Assembly: GCA_017405265.1 (NCBI GenBank) | Contig: JAFRAS010000005.1 | Span: 1 to 64,000, forward strand | Source: Candidatus Saccharimonadota bacterium | GTDB taxonomy: Bacteria; Patescibacteriota; Saccharimonadia; Saccharimonadales; Saccharimonadaceae | DNA length: 64,000 nt | Reading direction: 5' to 3' | Part shown: piece by piece, positions 23,962-30,866 of the stretch | Position numbering within the stretch: position 1 is the first letter of the stretch | How the letters are laid out: the number at the start of each line of letters is the position of its first letter | The notes under the pieces: generated by a model | Database searches by the model: none | Told to the model about the DNA's origin: nothing | What the model saw: only the letters and a program-made list of their open reading frames with translations | Program-made: the position numbers and the translations under genes

Positions 23962-24324
23962 ATGTTAGCGCTATCATTATTCCGTTGGTGGTATCTCGAT
24001 GGTTTTCGCATCTCGGCACAAAAATCCCTCGAGCGACTGAAAAACACTTATGACTTTTTCTCCATTGGGCAACTCATGAGAACTTTCTTCTCGCCCTTCC
24101 GTCAAGTTTCCGCTCTCTCAGCGCACCCGACATTCTTCGAAAAACTTCTTGACAAGCTCGTTTCTCGCCTTGTCGGCGCCGCCGTTCGCTTTTTTATCAT
24201 CCTCCTGGGGCTCCTCGCCCTCATTTTTCAATCCGTCTTTTCGCTGGCGCTCATTCTTCTCTGGCCAGTGCTCCCGCTTTTGCCGATTGTTTGCCTCATT
24301 TTGGGCGTGAAAGGAGGATTTTAA
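23962..24324 (+). CDS. Small membrane partner of the Clp-like ATPase
   Basis: 120 residues. A conserved-looking amphipathic N-terminal half (FRWWYLDGFRISAQKSLERLKNTYDFFSIGQ... in part) is followed by hydrophobic helices at about 73-93 and 95-117. No known domain. It is cotranscribed with, and ends on the base before, the Clp-like gene; AAAGGAGG for that gene lies inside its last codons. The tight pairing suggests that the two proteins form one membrane complex. Confidence 0.7.
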   Translation: MLALSLFRWWYLDGFRISAQKSLERLKNTYDFFSIGQLMRTFFSPFRQVSALSAHPTFFEKLLDKLVSRLVGAAVRFFIILLGLLALIFQSVFSLALILLWPVLPLLPIVCLILGVKGGF

Positions 24325-26748
24325 ATGAACGAATTTAACCCCCATTCCACTCGCGCGAAAGAAGCCCGCCTCGGGAAGTTCCTCGGCCACTTCGCGATAA
24401 AAACGCTTTTCGCGCTCATCTCTGTTGCTTGCGCCGTTTTCGCAATTTATTACCTCGGAAAACCGCTCTCCTTTTTCCTCCTTATTCCACTTATTCTTAT
24501 TCTCATTCTCTATCTCTGGTACGCTTTTCATCTTTCCCACCTTCCGCTCGGAAAAACCGACAACATCACCGACCTACTTTCTGCGAACGCTATTATTGCC
24601 CTGGGTCACCACCCCTCTGTGGAAAAATCTACGCTTGTGGAAAACTTAAAAAACACCCGCTCCGGCCACTTCCTCGCCGCCCGCTACGGCCTGAATGAAA
24701 ATTTCCTAAAATCCCTCGACGCGACCGGCGTCACGCTCGAAAATATCTTCGAAAAAGCCCGCGAAGTCCGCGCGCTCGCCGAAGTCCCGAGTATTGCTGG
24801 CGGTGTATTACTTATCGCTTATGTTTTATCCTGTCAAAATCACGAACAAAAACTGAATGAAATCAAACTCGACAAAGACGACTTAATAAACGGCATGGTC
24901 TGGTACGATTATCTCCACGGCCTCGTGAAAGAAGCCAAAACTCGCCGCCGCACTGGCGGAATCGGGCGTGACCTCTCCTTCGGCTACATCCCAACCCTCG
25001 AAAAATATGGCGAAAATATCTCCGCTCGTCTCAGCGCTTATTCTCGCGTCCACGTCAACCAAGCGAACTCCACCGAAGCCGTCGCCCAAATGCTCAAAAC
25101 TTTCTCCACCGGCGGGCGCCAAAATGTCGCCCTCGTGGGAAAAGACGGCTCCGGTCGCTCAACTATCGTCACGGCCTTCGCCGACGCCCTCCTCGATTCG
25201 GACAATCCGCTCGTCCCGCACAACCTGAAATATCGCCAAGTTTTCAAACTCGATGCCGCGAGCCTCGTCTCCGGGACGAAAGAACAAGGCGACACTGAGC
25301 GCCTCGTCGCGGCGATTTTTGCCGAAGTCGCGAAAGCGAAGAACATTATTCTCTACCTCGACAACGCCGAACTTTTCTTCAAATCCGGCGTCGGCTCGGT
25401 CGATCTCACGAACCTCATCGAGCCCTACGTCTCGAATTCGAATCTTCGCCTCATTTTCACTTTCGACGAAGCCGCCTTTTTGGAACTTTCCGCGCACTCC
25501 CCACGCCTCTCATCCGACTTCAATAAAATCACCGTCACCGCCTCGGATGAAAAAGAAACTCTGAAAGTAATGCAAGACCGCGTTCCGCTTCTCGAGTCTC
25601 GACACAAAGTCGTTTATTCCATTTGGGCGCTGAAAGAGTCGTATCGCCTCTCTTTGCGCTATCTCCAAGACCTCGCCGAGCCTGGCGCCGCCGTGAACCT
25701 CCTCGAAACCGCCGCGACCTTCGCTGAAAATGGTTATGTTTCGGACGCCTCCGTTGCGCGCGCCGTCGAAAAAACCGTCGGCGTGAAACTCGGTGGCGAA
25801 ACTTCACTCGACACGAAAGAGGAGCGCGACCGGCTCCTGAACCTCGAAAGCCTCATCCACGAGCGCTTAATCGACCAAGTCCCCGCCGTGAAAGCCGTCT
25901 CCGACGCCCTGCGTCGCGCCGCCGCGGGGGTGAGAAACGAAAATCGCCCAATCGGCACCTTCCTCTTCCTCGGTCCGACCGGTGTCGGGAAAACTGAACT
26001 CAGCAAGGCCATCGCCGCGGTCTATTTTAACAATTCCGACAATTTCATTCGCGTTGACTTGAACGAATTTGTGTCAGAAAGCGACGTCGCCCGCCTCATC
26101 GATTCGAAAAATCCGACCGGCCTCATCTCGAGCATAAAATTGAACCCGTTCTCCGTCGTCCTCTTCGACGAAATCGAAAAAGCGCATCCGCTCGTTTTGA
26201 CGGCACTTTTGCAAGTTTTGGATGAGGGCATCTTGCGCGACGACCAAAATCACGACCTCTCGTTTAAAGATGCCATTATCGTCGCGACCAGCAACGCCGG
26301 CTCCGCCGAAATTCGCGAATGGGTGAAGTTGGGCGCCGACCTTTCCGCAAAAAAGGAAGAATTGACGAATAACTTAATTAAAAACGGCACCTTTAAACCC
26401 GAATTTTTGAACCGCTTTGACGAAGTCTGTCTTTTCAAGCCGCTCAGTAAAGACGATTTATTGAAGATGGTCGATATAATCTTAAACTCCGTGAATAAAA
26501 CTCTCGAACCGCGCAAAATCTCCATCACTCTGACCGACGACGCGAAAGCTCTCCTCGCCGAAAAGGGCTACGACCCCGAACTCGGCGCCCGTCCGCTCCG
26601 TCGCTTGGTCCAGTCCACCGTCGAAAACTTTGTCGCAAAACAAGTTATCGCCGGCGCCGCAACCTCCGGCTCAGTTTTGACTCTCGACGCGAACGCAATC
26701 AACTCCGAACTTCCGCCAGAAACTCCACTAACTCCGCCCGCGGCATAA
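24325..26748 (+). CDS. Membrane-anchored ClpB/ClpC-like AAA+ unfoldase with degenerate D1
   Basis: Two N-terminal membrane helices (about 24-44 and 47-68), a Clp_N-like helical region (about 80-230, ending IGRDLSFGYIPTLEKYG), then two AAA+ modules. D1 has a changed Walker A, GKDGSGRST (residues 272-280, Arg278 for Lys), and Walker B LYLDNAE (Asn347 for Glu), so it probably binds but does not hydrolyse ATP. D2 is intact: GPTGVGKTE (550-558), VVLFDEIEKAH, LNRFDE and the C-terminal D2-small domain (YDPELGARPLRRLVQ). The ClpB middle coiled coil is absent. It likely extracts or unfolds membrane proteins; no peptidase partner is in the window. Confidence 0.85.
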   Translation: MNEFNPHSTRAKEARLGKFLGHFAIKTLFALISVACAVFAIYYLGKPLSFFLLIPLILILILYLWYAFHLSHLPLGKTDNITDLLSANAIIALGHHPSVEKSTLVENLKNTRSGHFLAARYGLNENFLKSLDATGVTLENIFEKAREVRALAEVPSIAGGVLLIAYVLSCQNHEQKLNEIKLDKDDLINGMVWYDYLHGLVKEAKTRRRTGGIGRDLSFGYIPTLEKYGENISARLSAYSRVHVNQANSTEAVAQMLKTFSTGGRQNVALVGKDGSGRSTIVTAFADALLDSDNPLVPHNLKYRQVFKLDAASLVSGTKEQGDTERLVAAIFAEVAKAKNIILYLDNAELFFKSGVGSVDLTNLIEPYVSNSNLRLIFTFDEAAFLELSAHSPRLSSDFNKITVTASDEKETLKVMQDRVPLLESRHKVVYSIWALKESYRLSLRYLQDLAEPGAAVNLLETAATFAENGYVSDASVARAVEKTVGVKLGGETSLDTKEERDRLLNLESLIHERLIDQVPAVKAVSDALRRAAAGVRNENRPIGTFLFLGPTGVGKTELSKAIAAVYFNNSDNFIRVDLNEFVSESDVARLIDSKNPTGLISSIKLNPFSVVLFDEIEKAHPLVLTALLQVLDEGILRDDQNHDLSFKDAIIVATSNAGSAEIREWVKLGADLSAKKEELTNNLIKNGTFKPEFLNRFDEVCLFKPLSKDDLLKMVDIILNSVNKTLEPRKISITLTDDAKALLAEKGYDPELGARPLRRLVQSTVENFVAKQVIAGAATSGSVLTLDANAINSELPPETPLTPPAA

Positions 26749-26771
26749 AAAATCCCCCGAAAAACGGGGGA
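26746..26771 (-). terminator. hppA terminator
   Basis: TCCCCCG (26753-26759)/CGGGGGA (26765-26771) stem. On the minus strand it is followed by a run of T. It also lies just beyond the Clp gene stop. Confidence 0.75.
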
Positions 26772-26776
26772 AAGTC

Positions 26777-28888
26777 TTATTTGAACAGAGAGACATTTTT
26801 GATGACGGCCGCAAAGGTATTGGCAACAGTGGACATCGACTTGATGAAAATGTCGAGCGCGACGCCGACCACATCTTTTCGAGTGTCGCCGACCGTGTCG
26901 CCGACGACCGCCGCCTTGTGCGCGGCCGAGCCTTTTTCTTCGCCCTCGATCAGCCCGGACTCGATGGCCTTTTTCGCGTTATCAAACGCTCCGCCCGAGT
27001 TGCCCATGAAGAGCGCGCGAGTGATAGCGACGATGGTTGCGCCGACCAAGATTCCGCCGACGAACATCGGCCCGAACAACAGTCCGGCAACGATAGAAAC
27101 GAGCAGTGAAATCACCGACGGCCCCAACATTTTCTTCAGTGCCAGTTTCGTCGCGAGGTCGATCATTTCGTTATAATTGGGCTTTTTCGTGCCCTCGAGC
27201 ACACCCGGCTCTGAAAGTTGCGCGTCGCCGACGTCGGCCATAGCTCGCGCCGATTCGATGGTGTGGTCCGTGAGTAGCGCCGAGAAATATTCAATCAGCG
27301 CACCGCCCACAATTGCGCCCGCCACCACGACAAAGTTCGCGAGGTTGAGGTCCGGCGTTTCACCGAAAGCCGTGAAATTGCCGATGTAAGCATAAATCAG
27401 TGAAACTGTCGCGAAAGCCGCCGAACCGATGGCAAATCCCTTGCCAATAGCCGCCGTAGTATTCCCGACCGCGTCGAGCTTGTCGGTAATGACTCTGACC
27501 TCGGGGTCGAGGTGGCAGGATTCGGCAATTCCGCCGGCGTTGTCTGCGATTGGCCCGAAGGCGTCGATCGAAACTGTCGTCCCGACAAAGGACAACATTC
27601 CGAGTGCCGCAATGGCGATACCATATGTTCCACAAATTTTTCCAGAGAACAGCAATGCTACGCCGATAACGAGCACGGGCAGAAGTGTCGAGCGCGAACC
27701 GATAGCGTCGCCCTTTGTAATAACGAAGGCTTCGCCTTCTTTCGCAATTTTCGCGAGATTCATAGTCGGACGCTTCGTGAACGAAGTGTAGTGCTCTGTG
27801 AGCGCGCCAATCGCGACGCCCGAGGCAATGCCGAGCACCGCCGACACCCAGGGTGAAAACGCTCCGAGCGCGAATTCCTCCGGTAGATTTTGTCCCCGGA
27901 ACACGAAAAGGGAAGCAACCAGTCCGAAAGCCACAATCAGTCCCGCCGAGAAATAAGTCGCGAGATTGAGCTCGGCCTCCGGGTCGTCAGTCATTTCACG
28001 CCGCTGAGCGTAAAACAATGTGCCGACACAAGCCAGCAGTCCGACTCCCGCGAGTAAGAGCGGGAAACGGATCATCGCAAGAAACAGCGCTTCATCCGTG
28101 GTCGTGAGTACTGCGGCCGGAATAATCATGGCCGCGACCACCGTCGCTACGAATGATTCGAGTAGGTCCGAGCAGTTTCCAGCAATGTCGTTGACGTTGT
28201 CGCCGATGAAATCTGCGATGACGTTCGGAACCTTGGCGTCGTCTTCGGGCAGGTCGTGCCGAATTTTCGCCAAGATGTCGCTCGAAATGTCGGCGGCCTT
28301 GGTGTAGTTTCCGCCCGCCACGCGGTTAAACATCGCGACAAGCGAGCAACCGAGTGAATAAGCGGTGAGTCGAACAATAGTCGGGTTACACTTTAATCCG
28401 GTCAAAATTCCGGTGCCGACCGCGTCGCGGTCCACCATCCCGAAAATGACGAGACAAAGCCCGAGCCCGAGAAGTCCCAGCCCCTGCACGGCAATACCGC
28501 AAATCGAACCGCCCTCGAGGGCAACTTTCACAGTTTTGCCAATGGAGCGCGTTGTGAGTGCCGCGTTGACAGTGCGGACGTTTGAATAGGTCGCAGTTTT
28601 CATACCGAGAATACAGGCGGCAGAGCTCATAGCTGCGCCGATGAGCAGCGTAACTCCTGCAAATTTCTCGATGAAAAAACTGTACGCGAGCGCGACGATA
28701 ATCACGACAACGGTAATTACCGAAAATTCTCGCTTGACGAATGTGTCCGCGCCGCTTCGGATGGTTTGGCCCATCTCCACCATGTCCGGGTTTCCTTCAG
28801 ATTTTTTCTTCATAGCAAGGTAGGTTTCGACAATAAAATATATCGCACCTGCGATTGCTACCGCCAACAGGATCCATGTGAGAGTCAT
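26777..28888 (-). CDS. hppA: Membrane-bound ion-pumping pyrophosphatase
   Basis: Hydrolyses pyrophosphate to pump H+ or Na+ across the membrane. It has about 16 helices, the substrate segments NYTKAADISSD and GDNVNDIAGNCSDLLES, and DAFGPIADNAGGIAE with GNTTAAIGKGFAIGSAA. The Ala in NTTAA is the mark of the K+-dependent subgroup. The product is 703 residues. GGAGGGG before ATG 28888 sets the start; the frame continues six codons upstream only with a TTG. The Gly-His-rich-loop VGDTVGDTRKDVVGVALDI near the C-terminus is present. Pumping by PPi would save ATP in a fermenting cell. Confidence 0.95.
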   Translation of the reverse strand: MTLTWILLAVAIAGAIYFIVETYLAMKKKSEGNPDMVEMGQTIRSGADTFVKREFSVITVVVIIVALAYSFFIEKFAGVTLLIGAAMSSAACILGMKTATYSNVRTVNAALTTRSIGKTVKVALEGGSICGIAVQGLGLLGLGLCLVIFGMVDRDAVGTGILTGLKCNPTIVRLTAYSLGCSLVAMFNRVAGGNYTKAADISSDILAKIRHDLPEDDAKVPNVIADFIGDNVNDIAGNCSDLLESFVATVVAAMIIPAAVLTTTDEALFLAMIRFPLLLAGVGLLACVGTLFYAQRREMTDDPEAELNLATYFSAGLIVAFGLVASLFVFRGQNLPEEFALGAFSPWVSAVLGIASGVAIGALTEHYTSFTKRPTMNLAKIAKEGEAFVITKGDAIGSRSTLLPVLVIGVALLFSGKICGTYGIAIAALGMLSFVGTTVSIDAFGPIADNAGGIAESCHLDPEVRVITDKLDAVGNTTAAIGKGFAIGSAAFATVSLIYAYIGNFTAFGETPDLNLANFVVVAGAIVGGALIEYFSALLTDHTIESARAMADVGDAQLSEPGVLEGTKKPNYNEMIDLATKLALKKMLGPSVISLLVSIVAGLLFGPMFVGGILVGATIVAITRALFMGNSGGAFDNAKKAIESGLIEGEEKGSAAHKAAVVGDTVGDTRKDVVGVALDIFIKSMSTVANTFAAVIKNVSLFK

Positions 28889-28919
28889 GTAAAACCCCTC
28901 CTTCAAATATAAAAGTACG

Positions 28920-28947
28920 CCGGCTCGCGCCGGTTATTGTAATAATA
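28920..28947 (-). promoter_or_regulatory. hppA promoter and leader hairpin
   Basis: TGA-TATTAT on the minus strand (28947-28942) with a leader of about 45 bases that contains the stem CCGGC/GCCGG (28920-28933). Confidence 0.5.
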
Positions 28948-29003
28948 TCACACTCTCTGTAATTTTTCAACCGCACGGGGTTTTCAATTTTTATAAGTTG
29001 TGG

Positions 29004-29009
29004 TATAAT
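29004..29009 (+). promoter_or_regulatory. tRNA-Lys -10 box
   Basis: TGG-TATAAT, but about 104 bases before the tRNA, so the precursor has a long 5' leader with two hairpins. Confidence 0.6.
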
Positions 29010-29032
29010 ATAGCGGTGGTCATTCCACTACA

Positions 29033-29104
29033 TTCGGTCCGGTAAGCGCTACGCGCTTTCCGTTCCGGCGTTCGTCGAGAAAAACGAATAAATTCGTCTT
29101 TCTC
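29033..29104 (+). repeat. Hairpins and partial tRNA copy upstream of tRNA-Lys
   Basis: TTCGGTCCGGTA (29034-29044) repeats the sequence at the tRNA-Lys 5' end (TCGGTCCGGTA, from 29112). AAGCGC/GCGCTT (29044-29049, 29053-29058) forms a triloop hairpin. A 28-base hairpin spans 29077-29104 with one mismatch (arms GAGAAA..ACGAAT and its complement). Confidence 0.7.
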
Positions 29105-29113
29105 TCCTCACTC

Positions 29114-29190
29114 GGTCCGGTAGCTCAGTTGGTTAGAGCACGAGCCTCTTAAGCTTGGTGTCGAGGGTTCGAGTCCCTCCCGGATCACCA
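29114..29190 (+). tRNA. tRNA-Lys(CUU)
   Basis: A 77-nt cloverleaf with encoded CCA. Acceptor GGTCCGG/CCGGATC (one G-U), anticodon stem CGAGC/GCTTG, loop CTCTTAA (CUU), T stem GAGGG/CCCTC. The CCA is also the first three bases of the outer stem of the following structured repeat. Confidence 0.93.
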
Positions 29191-29274
29191 CGAAATTGGA
29201 ACTTTCGCAAAGCGAAAGTTCATTTTTTTGCTTCGCAAAAAAATGCGACGTCGAAGACGTCGCCAATTTCGTGG
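29188..29274 (+). repeat. Four-way-junction hairpin element beside tRNA-Lys
   Basis: The outer arms CCACGAAATTGG (29188-29199) and CCAATTTCGTGG (29263-29274) enclose three perfect hairpins that touch each other without spacers. A: GAACTTTCGC/GCGAAAGTTC, 29199-29221, loop AAA. B: ATTTTTTTGC/GCAAAAAAAT, 29222-29244, loop TTC. C: GCGACGTC/GACGTCGC, 29245-29263, loop GAA. Apart from the three triloops every base is paired. The function is unknown: it could be a structured RNA, a terminator complex or a recombination remnant. Confidence 0.9.
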
Positions 29275-29275
29275 A

Positions 29276-29331
29276 AAGCCGAGCAGGCGATACATCTTTT
29301 CCGTAGGAAAAGATGTTAGAGCGCGAGGCTT
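29276..29331 (+). repeat. Additional long hairpin after the junction element
   Basis: ACATCTTTTCC (29292-29302) pairs perfectly with GGAAAAGATGT (29306-29316) around a GTA triloop. AAGCC (29276-29280) and GGCTT (29327-29331) can close an outer stem. It uses the same triloop style as the four-way element. Confidence 0.8.
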
Positions 29332-29363
29332 ACCAGAATTAGCCCCCCTTGCCAATCTCCCAA

Positions 29364-29369
29364 TATAAT
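29364..29369 (+). promoter_or_regulatory. Possible -10 box of gene 29384
   Basis: TATAAT without the TG extension, 14 bases before the ATG; a short leader without a clear Shine-Dalgarno. Confidence 0.4.
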
Positions 29370-29383
29370 GTATCATACTAAGT

Positions 29384-30040
29384 ATGAAACAGCGGATTTT
29401 ATTTTGCAACATTGGGTGGGCAAATAGCTATCATGGCGAGATGGACGACAAGCCCACCGGCGATGCTAAATATATCAAAGAGGGCGGAGTTGGGCACGAG
29501 ATCGCTAACTTTGCGCTATCTAATGGATTTTACTACGGATTTGTCGAAACAAAATCCGCAAACGGTAAGGCCTGGACTATTCGGATTGAGAATATCGACT
29601 CGTCTGCCGCGAAAGCGGAGAAGATAGACAACGTGCTGGTCATTTGGTGCGCGACCGACAAGAAGCGTGGCGGAAAATATATTATTGGATGTTATAACAA
29701 CGCCACCGTATACAGAAATCGGCAACCAGCACCGAGCGATTCCAAACGCGGTGAACTTTACGAGAAAGGAATACTCGAGACGGCCGACTATATGATTCTG
29801 TGCCGAGAAAATGACGCGGTCTTGATAGAATCCGAACGGAGGTTTTTCCGAGTTCCGACCGCGCGAACGGACGGATACGGATTTGGCCAGTCAAATTTAT
29901 GGTACCCCACAAAAAGTAACAATAAGGAATTAGAGGAATACCTGGATTCGGTTAGGCAATATATTAATAGCGAATCGAGCAGGGCTACCCGCATGACTGA
30001 GGCTATGGAATTTCTCCTTGCCAACTCCACAAAACAATGA
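29384..30040 (+). CDS. Unrecognised protein in the tRNA-Lys islet
   Basis: 218 residues, no signal peptide or membrane helix. Conserved-looking patches are ILFCNIGW near the start, GVGHEIANF (about 36-44), VLVIWCATDK (about 84) and the run IIGCYNNATVYRNR (about 100). From memory, this GW ... GHE.NF ... VIW.AT ... NATVYR pattern occurs in N-terminal domains of proteins linked to nucleases or modified-base recognition, but I cannot confirm it. Codon use is mixed and AT-richer than neighbours (TAT, ATA, AAT). It lies between the hairpin array and a pseudo-carboxypeptidase, in what looks like an acquired segment. Confidence 0.65.
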   Translation: MKQRILFCNIGWANSYHGEMDDKPTGDAKYIKEGGVGHEIANFALSNGFYYGFVETKSANGKAWTIRIENIDSSAAKAEKIDNVLVIWCATDKKRGGKYIIGCYNNATVYRNRQPAPSDSKRGELYEKGILETADYMILCRENDAVLIESERRFFRVPTARTDGYGFGQSNLWYPTKSNNKELEEYLDSVRQYINSESSRATRMTEAMEFLLANSTKQ

Positions 30041-30046
30041 TATAAT
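30041..30046 (+). promoter_or_regulatory. -10 box using a stop codon as its TGn
   Basis: The TGA stop of the preceding gene (30038-30040) directly precedes TATAAT, giving TGA-TATAAT. A leader of about 33 bases ends with a GGGGGTG Shine-Dalgarno before ATG 30086. Confidence 0.65.
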
Positions 30047-30085
30047 ATACACGAATACTGTTACAAATTTATAGGGGGTGTTTTT

Positions 30086-30799
30086 ATGAAAACTAAAAAC
30101 AGTATCGTTGCCTTATTAACTTGTTTCCTGTTTGTCATGACTCTGCCGTTTTCTGCCCTGGCGGAGACGGTGCCCGAGGAAGACCCCTTCGCTGTTGCCC
30201 TGAACCCGGCCCGCGACTACCTCATCATCGTGGACAACGAACATCCGTATGAGTTTGGCGGTGATTATGACCAGTTGCTCCTCCCTGACGTCATTAACGA
30301 CCCGGACGTCGACGGCGTCGCTACGCCCATCGAAAAAGCGGCTTCGCTCGCCTTCGGGCAGCTCCAGGTTGCGCTATGGAAGAAGGGTATGACCGTCGGC
30401 CTCCTCAGTGCCTACCGCACTTACGAAGACCAAGATTGGGTGTATAACTACTACTCCAAAATCGATGGTTGGGAACACACGCCGAAAGCCGGCTATTCCG
30501 AGCACCACACTGGGCTGCTCCTCAACGTCATGATTCTCTACCCCGGCGACGACGGCGAAGAAATCTGGTACACCGAGACCGCGGAGCGCCAAAAAACAAT
30601 TCCGTTTTTCAAACTGCTCCACGAAACTCTGGCCGACTTCGGCTTCATCGACCGCTATCCGGCCGGAAAAGAAGACATTACCGGCATGCCCTGCCTGCCC
30701 TATCTGATTCGTTTCGTCGGGTCGAGCGAAGTCGCGCACGCCATTATGGACAACGGCCTCTGTCTCGAGGAATATGTCGCCGCAAACACGGAAAAATAA
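30086..30799 (+). CDS. Secreted VanY-like protein with lost catalytic residues
   Basis: Signal peptide (residues 1-26, cleavage after ALA) and a D,D-carboxypeptidase/VanY fold: SAYRTYEDQ (about 108), the SxHxxGxAxD zinc motif region and a C-terminal LEEYV helix. Active enzymes need His and Asp in SEHHTGLALD and Glu and His in EPWHxRYVG. Here the first reads SEHHTGLLLN (138-147, Asp to Asn147) and the second CLPYLIRFVG (203-212, both the Glu and the His replaced by Leu). One zinc His (140) is left. The protein is therefore probably a peptidoglycan-binding or regulatory pseudoenzyme of the envelope. Confidence 0.85.
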   Translation: MKTKNSIVALLTCFLFVMTLPFSALAETVPEEDPFAVALNPARDYLIIVDNEHPYEFGGDYDQLLLPDVINDPDVDGVATPIEKAASLAFGQLQVALWKKGMTVGLLSAYRTYEDQDWVYNYYSKIDGWEHTPKAGYSEHHTGLLLNVMILYPGDDGEEIWYTETAERQKTIPFFKLLHETLADFGFIDRYPAGKEDITGMPCLPYLIRFVGSSEVAHAIMDNGLCLEEYVAANTEK

Positions 30800-30814
30800 C
30801 AAAGTTAGCTCCTT

Positions 30815-30842
30815 ATAACACCGCGAAAGCGGTGTTATTTTT
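30815..30842 (+). terminator. Terminator after the VanY-like gene
   Basis: Ten-base stem ATAACACCGC/GCGGTGTTAT with a GAAA tetraloop and a T run. It is 13 bases before the lepA -10 box. Confidence 0.9.
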
Positions 30843-30854
30843 ATAATTTTATGA

Positions 30855-30860
30855 TATAAT
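30855..30860 (+). promoter_or_regulatory. lepA -10 box, leaderless GTG start
   Basis: TGA-TATAAT ends 6 bases before GTG 30867. Confidence 0.75.
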
Positions 30861-30866
30861 ATATAG

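Noticed and set aside
29188-29331. CRISPR array or direct-repeat cluster after tRNA-Lys
   Set aside because: The hairpins differ from one another in sequence, and there are no regularly spaced repeats or spacers.
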